A DNA stretch of 64,000 bases from Ursus arctos (Eukaryota > Chordata > Mammalia > Carnivora > Ursidae), in assembly GCF_023065955.2 (NCBI RefSeq), contig NC_079873.1:97440128-97504127 (forward strand), given 5' to 3'. The stretch's first letter is position 1. Each line of letters opens with the position of its first letter. Of this stretch, positions 33,757 to 48,730 are shown in pieces. Under the pieces are notes generated by a model. The model ran no database searches. It was not told where the DNA came from and saw nothing but the letters and a program-made list of their open reading frames with translations. Made by a program: the position numbers and the translations under genes.

Positions 33757-34552
33757 GAAAAGGCAGAAAAAAAAAACCCAAAATCAGAGCTCAGAAACTC
33801 TTAATATCTGGGTAATTTAGTCTGTAGGGGGAAAACATCTACATAGGTGTACTTCCTAAGAGTAGTACTAAACAGTGAATAGAAACAGTATTGTATCCAT
33901 TATAATCATGGAAACATTTAGAAGAAGCTTATATAATTCAGTGTAATCTTCTGAAAGAGTAAACAGTACATTCTAGGTTTCTAAGCAAATGGCTTTGGGA
34001 TTCTGGAATATGCGCTTATGATAAAACTTTTTCTGATGGTCTGTCTTAAATTCCTGTTCTCAAAATTTGGTTTTAACTTTCTAGCAGTTATTGAGGATTA
34101 TCAGAGATAGGGTGAAATAAACATTTGTTTTAAAGAACATTTTTATTTTACAAATTATTTTTTCCATATTGGGAACCTTATATTGAAGACCTAGCAGGAT
34201 ATTCACCTATAGTTCACAAAGGAGGAAATTTAAATGGCTAATAAATGCACAAAAAAACTTGAACTTCACTGCTAACCAAAAAAATGTAAATCAAAATAAT
34301 GTAGCTTTTAATAAGTAATTTTGTTTGCAAAGTTTATTGAGAGGAAAATTCTTTACGTAGCTTTTTATGTAAAAGGTTTCATCACAATTTTATTTGCAAT
34401 ATCAAATAATTAGAAACAATCTTTTGGCAGTACTTGGAGGCTGTAGTCCAGCTTCCTTGACTACAAAGTTGGAAATAAGTCTGTTTCCTTGATAACTCTG
34501 AATGTCAGCATCTCACATAATGGATCAGAGCAGAAATACGTAAAGTTATTTT

Positions 34553-34698
34553 TTTTATTATAATAATATTTATTATATTATGTTAGTCACCATACAGTAC
34601 ATCCCTGGTTTTTGATGTAAAGTTCCATGGTTCATTAGTTGCATATAACACCCAGTGCACCATGCAATATGTGCCCTCCTTACTACCCATCACCAGCC
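34553..34698 (-). mobile_element. Carnivore L1 3' UTR, 5'-truncated insertion
   Basis: Reversed L1 3' end: T-rich tail, 'atgttagtcaccatacagt', 'cataacacccagtgcacc'-like and 'ccctccttactacccatcacc'. Perfect 16-bp target duplication TACGTAAAGTTATTTT at 34537-34552 and 34784-34799. Between the L1 end and the right duplication lies an inverted host-flank copy (34699-34775). Confidence 0.88.
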
Positions 34699-34954
34699 TA
34701 TTGACGCATACTTACTTTATATATATTACATATATTCAGTAAGTTTGACGTAGGAACTATTCTGTCTTTTTAAAATTACTTTCTACGTAAAGTTATTTTC
34801 TAAGTAAAGTTATTTTTAAAAGACAGAATAGTTCCTACGTCAAGCTTACTGAATATATGTAATATATATAAAGTAATTTTTAAAAAGACAGAATAGTTCC
34901 TACGTCAAACTTACTGAATATATGTAATATATATAAAGTAAGTATGTGTCAATA
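34699..34954. repeat. 77-bp inverted repeat with an additional tandem arm
   Basis: Left arm 34699-34775 is the reverse complement of 34878-34954 with one mismatch. The right side is itself tandemly duplicated: 34812-34876 and 34877-34941 are nearly identical with a 65-base period. Loop about 100 bases. Confidence 0.93.
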
Positions 34955-34958
34955 AGAG

Positions 34959-35039
34959 TTGGGGTAAGGTGGGATGGGGTCATCCTTGGAAGGGATAGGA
35001 GAATTTCTGAGGTTGGCTACCCGCCCCCCCCCCCCCCCC
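34959..35039 (+). repeat. G-run cluster followed by a C16 tract
   Basis: 34959-35000 contains four runs of three to four G (GGGG, GGG, GGGG, GGG) with short loops, a possible G-quadruplex on the + strand. C16 at 35024-35039 gives a G16 run on the minus strand. Confidence 0.75.
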
Positions 35040-35398
35040 AAGAGCCTTAACCAACCGACATTGAATACGCAGATCTCATTGGCAAGCTGTCCTATTAGGG
35101 AAGTGGATTAGGCAAGCTCAGCCTGACTTCACTAAACATCAGTTCCTCTGACTCACTTAACTTGTTCCTGTTACAATGTCAATAAGCAGCCTTATGATTA
35201 CTATTTGAGTTTGAAGAAATTTTGTCTATTGGGATTAATGGTCTGGTCATTCATTGAGATATTAAGAGTGATTATAATTTGTATTTTATTTAAATGTGTT
35301 TACCGTATTTTTCAAATTCGCCAAAATAAAAGTATTTTATAGTGAGAATTAATAAATACATATGGCTGAAGTAAAGTATAGATGCTTAATGTTTGTAA

Positions 35399-37044
<1,646 letters not shown>

Positions 37045-37146
37045 TATTATAATGACTATGGAGATATCATCAAAGAAACAATGAGTAAAACAAGGCAGAT
37101 AGACAAAATTCAGTGTGCAAAGACCCTTATTCTCAGTTTGCAACAG
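37045..37146 (+). CDS. STAG2: STAG2 window exon 21 (residues 892-925)
   Basis: 102 bases, 34 whole codons, between TTCTAG and GTAAGA. Encodes [19 protein letters not shown] through LILSLQQ. Confidence 0.98.
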
Positions 37147-37204
37147 GTAAGATATAAAGAGTACAACTTTAGGTGAACGTAATTAATACCTAATAGTTTT
37201 CAAG

Positions 37205-37720
37205 GTAACAAGTAGAAAACTGGGCAAAGGATGCAATAGACAGTTCATAAAAGTAGAAATACAAGGTTTTCAATCTCACTAGTAGACACTGTGCAAGCGA
37301 GATCATTTTTTTGCTTTCAGACTGGCAAGATTGGCAAAAATTGTAGCTATCTAAGGTATGGGAGGAATAGTACTTCAGCAGTACGTGTTGGTACAACCTT
37401 TCTGGTAGGCAGTTTGATAATGTATGTCAAAATTTATAATGTGTATGCCATTTGTGGCAGCAGTTCTATTTTTAAAATTTTATCCAAGGTGGTAATAGGA
37501 CAAATTTACAAAAAGGGTTATACCATATTACACATGGCAGTAGTGTTTATAATAGCAAGAAATTAGAAATAATCCAAATGTCCATCAAGAAGATAGTAGA
37601 TGAATATATTGTATAGTGTACCTCTGCAGTGGCTATTGTGTAGCACTTAAAATTAGTGTAGATCTGTATTCACTAATATGTAAAGATCACAATATATAGT
37701 TTGAGAATAAAAGATTATAG
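37205..37720 (+). mobile_element. Ancient L1 ORF2 3' fragment, + orientation
   Basis: 'aactgggcaaaggatgcaat', 'taatagcaagaaattagaaa', 'atccaaatgtccatcaaga' and 'atagtagatgaatat' follow the order of old L1 ORF2 ends. The 91-residue open frame inside is not a gene. Confidence 0.65.
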
Positions 37721-38269
37721 TGCAGCATCCCTATAAAATTGTACTTAACTGTATATCTGTTTGGAAAAATAATCACCAAAATTTTAGCTGTGGTTAACTT
37801 CTTTGGTAGGTTTCAAGTGAATTTTACTTCTTTTTCATTTTCATATTTATTTTAATGAGCATTTATCAATCGTATGGTCAGGCTGCAATACTCATTTTCA
37901 TTTTGACAGTGGTGAGGTAGGTTTAATTGGATAAAAATCATTTGCTAAGTATACTTTTGTCTCGGGAGACAAATGCATACAGAACATAACCTAACCTATT
38001 TCAATTTCAGAAGTTTTCTTGCTTTTAAGAAATCTAGGTGTTAAATTTCTTAGTTCCATTTGCATATTTGGATACTTTATTAAAATTAATAGAATTTTAA
38101 AGGTTTTGAAAGGTAACATTTAAGTAACTTTTCCTATAAAATGATAGCTGCTCGCTCTAGAAATTTTAGAAAATATAGGAACTAGAAAAAATACAACTTA
38201 ACCCTTGTTTTTCACTTAACAAATACATTTTTTGTTTTTAATAGCCTTCTTCGTCTTTTTATGCCTATA

Positions 38270-38730
38270 TGAAATCTTAAGTTTTATAAAAACTAAACCA
38301 TATTGGGGGTTCTGTTTTGCAAGCCTGAATTTTTCATGTTAATAAAACCATAATGCTCTCATGCCGTTAAATACTTTCCTGAGCATTTTTAATGACTGTA
38401 TAGTATTGCATTTTATACAGGGACCATAATTTAACCAAGATCTCTTCTTGTTTAATGTTGAGGTCTTTTACAATCCTTGCCATTACAAATAGCACTAAAA
38501 CATTTTTCTACCTATGTATCATGCACAAATATTATTAGTATTCCTTTGAATAAAGGCCAATAATTAAAATTGCTTAGTCCAGGGACATCAGAATTTTCAG
38601 CTTTCAATACAGATTCCTCTATGGAAAGGTTATCTCAGTGTATGTTTCTAGCAGGTCAGAGGGCTCATTGCATAATATTCTTATCAGTAGCCATTATCTT
38701 TTAAAAACCTTGGCCATTTGATAGTGGAAG
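38270..38730 (-). mobile_element. Ancient L1 fragment, minus orientation
   Basis: 'aatgactgtatagtattgc', 'accataatttaaccaagatc', 'cattacaaatagcactaaa' and later 'ttatcagtagccattatc' fit a reversed old L1 ORF2. Diverged. Confidence 0.55.
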
Positions 38731-39062
38731 AATTATATTTTGTTGTGCTTACTTATGATGAAGTTCTCGATGTGAAGATGCATCATGTCAAGTAACAGCA
38801 TAGTTACCTAGTAATTGGGTGGGTTTACTTTTTCTTTATATTTTTGTATGCTGTTTTAATATCCAGTCAACACCAGCAGAATAGAATTGTGCCTTAACCT
38901 TAAGAGTTTCTAATGTCTGTAACTACCTCTGGTCTGAATATATGAAGTACTATATTTTTGGTCATTTGTATCGTGTGTTTAAAAATCCGTGTTCTAGAAT
39001 AAAATGCAATGCCTCATTTATGAACATCTAGTATATTTTAAATAGAGAATATGGGATCTTAA

Positions 39063-40731
<1,669 letters not shown>

Positions 40732-40860
40732 AGATGGCATAGAATTTGCTTTTAAAGAGCCTAACCCACAAGGAGAGAGCCATCCACCTTTAAATTTGGC
40801 ATTTCTTGATATTCTGAGTGAATTTTCTTCTAAATTACTCCGACAAGACAAAAGAACGGT
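40732..40860 (+). CDS. STAG2: STAG2 window exon 23 (residues 975-1018)
   Basis: 129 bases between TTGCAG and GTATGT. Completes Lys975 and encodes [19 protein letters not shown] through QDKRT with two bases of Val1018. Arg1012 is CGA at 40841-40843, a human nonsense hotspot. Intron start and next exon start share GTATGT, so the donor was set by phase and by continuity with TVYVYLEK. Confidence 0.97.
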
Positions 40861-40908
40861 GTATGTATTTGCCAAAAATATTCTATTTAATTTTATTTTG
40901 AAATTCTT

Positions 40909-41107
40909 TTTTTTTTTTAAAGATTTTATTTATTTATTTGACAAAGATAGAGACAGCCAGTGAGAGAGGGAACACAAGCAGGGGGAGTGGGAGAGGAAGA
41001 AGCAGGCTCATAGCGGAGGAGCCTGATGTGGGGCTCGATCCCAGAACGCCGGGATCACGCCCTGAGCCGAAGGCAGACGCTTAACCGCTGTGCCACCCAG
41101 GCGCCCC
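40909..41107 (-). mobile_element. Young carnivore SINE close to a splice donor
   Basis: Minus-strand, full-length, with 'agacagccagtgagagag', 'cgccgggatcacgccctg' and 'gctgtgccacccaggcgcc'. Perfect 15-bp target duplication TATTTTGAAATTCTT at 40894-40908 and 41108-41122. Confidence 0.95.
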
Positions 41108-41759
41108 TATTTTGAAATTCTTAAAGATGAATTGCTACACTTGATTTTTCTCCTTTATGCACATACACAGATTAGAATTTAGGATTACACTAATGCACAA
41201 AAAATTTATACTTCAGAAAATTTATAAGTTAAGGATTATAACTATATCTTATGCGTAATACTCCATTTTAATTCTGTATGTTCCCCTCACAGTGTAGTTG
41301 TGGCTTTAGAGGTGTAACTTGAATGCTTTATGTATCCTCATCTGCATTCTTCACTTAGTCTAACAAAGAAGGGAACATTTAACAGATAATAATATTGGTA
41401 ATTCATCCAGGAGCATCTTAGTCTATGTGCTGAGCTGTGACTACACTTGAAAGTAGGTTTCCTTTTTATCTTTTTTGCTTTAACTACTAGTCCTAACCTC
41501 AGTAGACCAGTTAAAATACTTTTCTAGTGCAGTCTCCTAAAATGGTGACTTATGTTCTAAGAGAGCCCAGCTAGTGGAATTAAATTCTCAAAATTCACTC
41601 CCCTCTTTGAGGTATAAAAGGGCAGAAGAATATGAATAACTTATAGTATATGTACCTCTTCTGAAAATCTACCAGTATTTTGCATTTAAAGACTATACAT
41701 TTTACATGAAATTCTAAAGCAGACAAAACTAATCCCTGGTGTTAGAAATCACAATACTG

Positions 41760-42985
41760 GATACTTCTAGGGTTGGGGATATCGAATGGGAACAGGAACA
41801 TAAGGTGCTTTGTAGGAATGTTCTTTATCTTGATAGATGTGTGGGTGACATGACTCCATTTATTTGCAAAATGATCCAACCGTTCTCTTACGTTCTGTGC
41901 ATTTTATGCATTTTATTATATATAAATTTATTCCAATTAAGAATTACATTAACACTATTAATCAGAGAAATACAAATTAAAACAATGAAAAACCATTTCT
42001 CGCCTACCAAATTAGCCAAAATTAAGAAGTTTTGATAGTCTGAAGTATTGCCAAAGGTGTGGAGCAAGAAACTTTTATACATTGTTGGTGACTGTAAATT
42101 GTTACAAGACCACTTTGTGGAACTATTTGGCAATGTCTGCTAAAGTTTAAGATTCTCCCTATCTCATGATCCAGTAATTCTATTCATAGGTAGATACCCT
42201 AGAGAAACTCTTACATGTGTGTGCATGGAGAACCATAAAAGAATTTGACCATTGCATTGTTTGGATAGAGGAAAGCTCAAAACAACATCTATCAATTAGA
42301 ACATGGGAACAATAGATTTTTATGCGATGGAATATCATAAGCAGTCAAAATGGTTAGATTTTTTCAAATTAATATAATTCTTTAATTTTATTAAACACCC
42401 AGTCATTCTTCAAATTATTGGTAGTCTCATGTAATAAATCTCTTTTATTTCTATAGTTTGTTTGATTGAATTGAGATTGAAATAAGATTCACACATCCAA
42501 ATTGATTATTCTGGTTTTAAAATCTTTCAAAACTTTGTCCAGCTTTATTGTGGTATAATTGACAAATAAAATTGTAACATATTTGAAGTGTACACATGAT
42601 GATTTCATATATGTATATATTGTGAGAGGATCCCCCTGATCAAGTTAATTAACACATCCAAAACCTCACATATTTACTGTGTTTTTTTGAGAACACTTAA
42701 GTTCTCTTTTAGCAAATTTCAGTTATACAGTGTTACAATAATACAGCATCATCAATTATAATCATGTTATATCCTCAGATCTCATTCATCTTTAAAATTT
42801 TTTCCTAACTTTATTTTAAGGTGTACAGCATGTTGATTTGATGTACATATATATTGGAAAATGATTAACACCATAACATTAGCTGATGACTCTCCTCCAA
42901 AAATGGTTAGATTTTTAAAACATAATGTTGAGTACAAAAAGCAAAGTATAAAACTGTTCTATAATGTTTACAGACAAATATATAT
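41760..42985 (+). mobile_element. Old L1 ORF2 fragment, + orientation, interrupted
   Basis: + strand ORF2 relic: 'atcagagaaatacaaattaa', 'tacattgttggtgactgt', 'ccagtaattctattcatagg', 'gatggaatatcataagcag'. It is interrupted at 42364-42899 by another L1 and resumes at 42917. Left end uncertain. Confidence 0.7.
42364..42899 (-). mobile_element. L1 fragment inserted in the older L1
   Basis: Minus-strand L1 sequence ('ccagctttattgtggtataa', 'gatcaagttaattaacacatc'). Perfect 17-bp target duplication AAAATGGTTAGATTTTT at 42347-42363 and 42900-42916 brackets it. Confidence 0.8.
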
Positions 42986-43285
42986 TAAAAGTATATTATG
43001 ATTTCACTCATGGAATTTAAGAAACAAAACAAACAAACATGGGGAAAAAAGAGAGGCAAACCAAGAAACAGACTCTTAACTGTGGAGAACAAACTAATTG
43101 TTACTTGAGGGGAGGTGGGTGAGGGGATGGGTTAAATAGGTGATGGGTCCTAAGAAGGGCACTTGTGATGAGCCCTGGGTGTTGTATGGAATCGTTGAAT
43201 CCCTAAATTCTAAACCTGAAACCATTGTTATACTGTATGTTAACTAACTGGAATTTAAATCAAAACTTGAGAAAAAACATATATA
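42986..43285 (+). mobile_element. Carnivore-type L1 3' UTR
   Basis: 'gatttcactcatggaattta', 'ggaggtgggtgaggggatg', 'gatgagccctgggtgttgta', 'gttaactaactggaattta' and a terminal A-rich tail. + orientation. May be the natural 3' end of the interrupted ORF2 to its left. Confidence 0.85.
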
Positions 43286-43429
43286 TTAAAAATATAAAAG
43301 TATGTGTGGGGATACAAGTTCAGGTTAGTGGTAGCCTTTGTGGCAGGGAAGAAGGCAAAGGGAAATAACGTCAGGGAGGGCTCCCTATCTGGAATGTTCA
43401 GTTAAGGTATGTGGTAGATACATATTTGG

Positions 43430-43567
43430 TTTTTTTTAAAGATTTTATTTATCTGAGAGAGAGAGAGTGAGCCAGAGCGAGAGAGAGAGAGCATGAGAGG
43501 GGGGAGGGTCAGAGGAAGAAGCAGGCTCCCCGCTGAGTGGGGAAGCCTTATGTGGGACTTGATCCTG
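43430..43567 (-). mobile_element. 5'-truncated carnivore SINE
   Basis: T-run, GA microsatellite, 'gaagaagcaggctccccgc'; stops at 'gggacttgatcctg' before the head. Confidence 0.9.
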
Positions 43568-43784
43568 TATAGCTGAAATATAATTAAGAAATGCTAACAC
43601 CAAGCAGTATCTTTGTAACTGATTCCTCTCATCCTTTCTCTTTAATGGTGTTCAAAACTGGTGATTTTAAATCGATTAGACTTAGTCATTATTATGACAG
43701 CAGATGATTTGGGTTGCACTTTTTATGGTTAGTTGACAAAAATTGTGTTCATGTATTTGAAGGATAATTTAGACAGTAAAACAC

Positions 43785-43970
43785 TAAACTCTTAGTGTCA
43801 AAAGCCTGGGATTTGAATCATGGTTATATTGCTTTCTCTTTCTTACCTTTTGCTTCCTCATCTGTCAAACGAGGAGAGTATCTCCCTCACAGGATTGTAA
43901 GAATAAAGTTAAAGATCCCAAGAGAAAAACGCCTAACACATAAGTAGTCACACAAATGTTAGTTGAACTT
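43785..43970 (+). mobile_element. MIR SINE relic
   Basis: 'gcctgggatttgaatcatgg', 'gcttcctcatctgtcaaac' and 'ctcacaggattgtaagaa' in MIR order. Confidence 0.78.
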
Positions 43971-44054
43971 TGATTGCTGTATTACATTTAAGCCATAGAA
44001 TCCTTGTGATGCTTGCATCCAAGGGTAAATGTATGACTTCCATCAGGCTGAAAC

Positions 44055-44155
44055 TTTTTTGCAGATAGGAGCCATATCTTATTCATTTTTGTACCAATCC
44101 CCAGTGCTGGGGACATAGTGACATAGTGGATGCTCTACAAATGCTAAGCTGAAAT
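44055..44155 (+). mobile_element. L2 3'-end relic
   Basis: 'gagccatatcttattcatttt' region followed by 'ccccagtgctggggacatag'. Confidence 0.55.
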
Positions 44156-44610
44156 GCTCTGGATTATTTCATTTAATGAAGAGTCTTGACAGAAACAAAA
44201 TTGCTTGTCCGTGTACTGATGAAGCTAAGATTGAATTGTGAAGTAATGGGCCCATGCTTATACAGCTAGGGGTTGATGGAACTGGTACCAGAACCCCAAC
44301 TGCATGATTTTAAATCCAGTCCTCTTTCCAGAAATATGACTTGGGTTTGTTCTTCTAGCAGAAGACCTGTAAAGTTCGGATAGAACAGAGACATACTAGG
44401 AAAGAAAACACTAACATCCTTCAGTTGTTACTATATGCTTTGAGGAAATGTTTGTTTTATTTTATTCTAATTTATTTTTTGTTTAATTCTAATAAAATTG
44501 AGTGTTCCTTATGGTATGTGAGCATTAAGATTATTAGGAATAAATAAAAAGGGAATAAAAGCTATGGCAGTTTTATGTATCAAAGCTAATGGTTTCTGCT
44601 TCTTTTTAAG

Positions 44611-44834
44611 GTATGTTTACTTGGAAAAGTTCATGACCTTTCAGATGTCACTCCGAAGAGAAGATGTGTGGCTTCCTCTGATGTCTTACCGAAATTCTTT
44701 GCTAGCTGGTGGTGACGATGATACCATGTCAGTCATTAGTGGAATCAGCAGTCGGGGGTCAACTGTGCGGAGTAAAAAATCAAAACCATCTACAGGAAAA
44801 CGGAAAGTAGTTGAAGGCATGCAACTTGCACTCA
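44611..44834 (+). CDS. STAG2: STAG2 window exon 24 (residues 1018-1093)
   Basis: 224 bases between TTTTAAG and GTAAGA. Completes Val1018 and encodes [19 protein letters not shown], then the start of the disordered tail: [18 protein letters not shown] and a basic [14 protein letters not shown] stretch. Residue 1091 is Ala where I recall Ser in human. The longer open frame into upstream intron is not coding. Confidence 0.97.
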
Positions 44835-44984
44835 GTAAGAACATAGTTCATTCTCTTTATACTTACCCCTTATGTTTACCAACTGAATTGTCATTAGGTT
44901 CACCTTAGTTTTAAATTTGAGATATGTGTTGTTAATATCTTGCGAAGTGTGTCCAGTTATGTGTAAGTTTAGTGTTTTCAGCAT

Positions 44985-45130
44985 TTTATATACATAAACT
45001 CAGTTCTCATAACTTCAGGAACATCCTCATTTTTCAAATGAGAAAACCAACACAGAGAGGTTAAGTAATTTATATAAGGTCACATAGCTATTCAGTGGCC
45101 AGGCAGTCTCACTCTGGAACCTCTGCTTTT
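44985..45130 (-). mobile_element. MIR SINE relic
   Basis: Reversed MIR: 'tttttcaaatgagaaaacc', 'cagagaggttaagtaattt', 'aaggtcacatagctattcag'. Clear. Confidence 0.85.
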
Positions 45131-45439
45131 TTTAATCACTATGGTATACGGTACATGCTTGGATATGGACTTAGCGTTATAGAGCTAATTGTTACTTAAG
45201 AGATCAGATTATCTAGTTTAAGTGTGGAGCAACAGATTCAGGGAGATTCTGACTTTTGAATTTCTGTGAAGAGGTGATTTATCATGAAGAACTTGATAAA
45301 GATTTCTGTCTGTAATCCTAGAAGTAGGAATGCATTATGACGTTTGAATCTCTTGAACTCCTAGCACTGTAGGGTTGGTTCATAATGGGCCTGAGGATTT
45401 TTTCACTCTCCTTTGGAACCTTTAAACAAATTAGCATAG

Positions 45440-45850
45440 TTGCCAAAATTTGTTCCAGTTATTGCTGAATAACAGACTACCCCAAAACTTAGGACATACC
45501 AGGGACATGATGTCTTATACCTCAGCTAGGAAGACTCAAAGGCTGGTGACGAATCCTTTGGAGGCACCTTTACTTATCTGGTGCTAGCTATCACCTTGGG
45601 CTTTAGGTGGATTGTCTGCCAGAACACCTACATTTGACCTTTCCATCTGGCTTTTGGCTTTCTTACAGAATGTGACTGGGCTCCAAGAGCAAGTGTCTGA
45701 AGAGACAGGAAGTAGAAGCTGCCAGGTTTTTAAGGCCAGAAACTGGCATAGCATAATTTCTACCATATTCTCTTGACCAAGCAATCAGGGCCCAGCTTCA
45801 AGGGGATGGGACATAATCCTCCACCTCTTAATGTGAGGAGTGTCAGAGAT
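45440..45850 (+). mobile_element. Ancient mammalian interspersed repeat, family not assigned
   Basis: 'attgctgaataacagactacc', 'ccaggtttttaaggccagaa', 'actggcatagcataatttc' and 'ggggatgggacataatcctc' match a common mammalian repeat I recognise but cannot name with confidence. Confidence 0.55.
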
Positions 45851-46779
45851 TTGGGAGCCATATTTTCTAATTGTCAAATAATTCTTCAGCCATCATCAGG
45901 TATCTAGTGTTCAGTACTTGATTGTCCCACGGATTAATGGTTGTATCTTTTGTCCAGTAATATAAACACATAAACTTAGAACTGGTACAACCTTAGATTT
46001 ATGTCGAAAAGTTATCTGATTAAAAATGATGTCCTGCACATCACTGTAGGTTTTTCTCATCTGAACAAATAGTTAATTGTTACAGATTTATGCTGGGCCA
46101 TCAAATTTCTCCTTTTCCTTAGACTAGATGGAGAACAAATGAATTGTTATTTATATAACATCTTGAAGATAGATTATCAAACCAGATAGTTCAACTTTTA
46201 CAGAAAGAGTCCATGCTCTGTTTAGGTTTTTGGAAAAAGCCATAGAAATTGGGGTGTTAGTAAGTTAGAAGAAGAATGACTGCTGATAGATTGGCCAGAT
46301 CACAGCAATTTTGAAGGCTGAATTGGAGCCTAAACATAGTAGAACTTAAGGGCTGATGTAATTATATTGCAGATTGTGAAATTTATGTCTAATCTATCTG
46401 TTACTAGGGCATTAGCTGCTAGTACATTTTCCTTTCCACTCTTTTCTTAAAAACACATCTGTATGCACATGTGTAATCTTCTAATAAAATAGTTCTCCTG
46501 CAAACTCGTATTCCATCAGTCATCAAGTGCTATCAATTTCACCTCCCAAATCAGTGGTTTTAAAAAAATTACTGTGAATTCAGTAACACTTGCATGTGAA
46601 TTTGTCTTTTATTAATCATGGCGGCATCTACAGATTTGAAAATAAATAGCTTTTGCAGGTGTGAATCTGGTGTTTTTGGTCCAGTGCTTATATGGATTTG
46701 TGCTCCCCTTGGAGTTGGTGAGCATCCTATAAACTAGGAATCATTCTTCCATTGTATCCATTCCTTTTCCCACCTCTAA

Positions 46780-47390
46780 CTCACCTGGGCTTTACAGTTA
46801 GCCTCCTAACTGGCCTGTTTGCTCACTAGTCTTCATGTTCTTAAATCCACCTTCCACACTGCCACCACATATTTTGACTAAAACATGTAACTTCCACATT
46901 GCTTCCCTTCCATAAAACCTTCGGCAGTAGTTCCTGCCACCTTAGCACAGCTTATAAGACTTTCCGTAAATTGATTCCTGCCTCTTTATTCAGCCTTACC
47001 TTGTGCCACTTACCCTAGGAGTATCAAACTCTTAGTTTGAACCATATGAAATTGCCATTTTTGCAGGTCAAAAACTTGCTGAATATCAGCAGATTAATAT
47101 GGTTCAGTCATTTTGGTTTCGTGCCTCAGTGTTTTTGCTTATGTTCTTCCCCCTGCCTGGAAAATGTCACGGTTTACACAGTATCTACTCTAATTAGAAG
47201 TCACTTTTGGGTAATTGGCTCTGATCCTTTTCATTGCTCCCATTCCACCTGTGCAGCCCTCTCTTGTAGCACTAGCACACTGTGTTGTCATTGCCTGTGT
47301 TTTCTTTGTCCCAAGGTCAGGGATTGCACCTTACATACCTTGGTATCCTCGTTTCAAGCACTAGCATGTGAAAAGCAACCAGATGTTTGT
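46780..47390 (+). mobile_element. L2 LINE 3' fragment
   Basis: 'cctcctaactggcctgtttg', 'ccaccttccacactgccacc', 'tcttccccctgcctggaaa' and 'aaggtcagggattgcacctt' follow L2 order. The 118-residue open frame 47037-47393 lies wholly inside and is not a gene. Confidence 0.75.
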
Positions 47391-47457
47391 TGACCTGAAC
47401 AGGTTTTAGTAGACATTTGGTTAGTCAAAATTAGTGACTGAACTTTATTGCTACTAA

Positions 47458-47661
<204 letters not shown>

Positions 47662-47748
47662 TAAGTACATTTGATAATTTTCTGTACTATAACTTTATTA
47701 ATTACATAGAAAAAAGTTAAGTTAAAAGAAGAATAAAATTCTCCTTGA

Positions 47749-47862
<114 letters not shown>

Positions 47863-48159
47863 TAAGTGAGAGTGCCTTATTGTCTGAGTCTAGGAAGTTC
47901 ACTAATTCATTTTAACATATTTTAATGTGTGCCTTGCCTAAAAATTTCAGCAGACTCTCTAGAGTAAGCTGAAATAACCAAGGAACTAAAATTTGGTCTT
48001 TCCAACAGAAGAAAACTTTCAAAGTCAAATATTCACTAGTTAGCTAAAGGACCAATCTTAGGTTGATCTGTTGGAAAAGTTTAAATTTGAATCCTTCTTT
48101 ATTTTGGTACACAGAATTACAGCTAAAAGTCCAGTTTTGTTACATCTTAATTGATTCCC

Positions 48160-48730
48160 CAGCTTAGTTCAGGCCCTCATCCCTCATCTGAACCATTGTA
48201 TTAGCTTTCTAACTTGTTTTCTTCCCTCAAATCTCCCATTTATCCTCTCACCAAACTCCTCCCCTCACTCCCCACCACCACTCCATCATTCACACTGCCA
48301 TCAAAAATGACTATTGTAGAATAAAAATCTGGTCATGTAACTCTTTGACTTAAACCTTCCCATGGCTCCCCATTGCCTATAGGATAAAGTCCAAACTCCT
48401 TAGTTCATGGCATGCAAGATCTTTCAAAATATGGCCCCTGCCTATATTTTAGTATCCTATCCCCCATTCCTTGGCAGCTGGTGAAATCATTGTAAAAGAA
48501 TAAGCTCAGGTGTCATCTTAAGTGAAGCTGTGGTGATGTATGCTCCCGTTAACACTATGTATATTTGTATTTCTTACAGCACTTACCACATTGTATTGTA
48601 ATTATTTGTTTATGAATTTGTCCCTTTCTCTAGACTGTGAGCTCCTCAAGGGCAGGGACCACTTTCATTGCCTGTTGGTGCTTGGCACATAAAAAGTGCT
48701 AAGTTAAATGTTCATTGAATGAATAAATGT
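48160..48730 (+). mobile_element. L2 LINE 3' end
   Basis: Nearly complete L2 3' order: 'cccatggctccccattgcct', 'ataggataaagtccaaactcc', 'atggcatgcaagatctttca', 'tagactgtgagctcctcaag', 'gggcagggaccactt' and a terminal GAATGAATAAATG. Confidence 0.88.

Larger units (their letters stand above)
40861..44610 (+). other. Intron after window exon 23
   Basis: 3.7 kb: a young SINE 48 bases from the donor, nested L1 relics (41760-43285), a truncated SINE, a MIR and an L2-like piece. 41125-41740 and 44170-44610 show nothing recognised. Confidence 0.88.

Noticed and set aside
40861..40963. Extension of exon 23 through GTGTATGTATTTGCC
   Set aside because: The frame would continue into intron and SINE; splicing at 40860/40861 restores the expected TVYVYLEK with exon 24.
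41739..42035. 98-residue + strand open frame
   Set aside because: Inside old L1 material with no start context or homology to a gene.
47037..47393. 118-residue + strand open frame, the longest in the window
   Set aside because: It lies entirely in an L2 LINE relic inside a STAG2 intron and has no splice context or recognisable domain.
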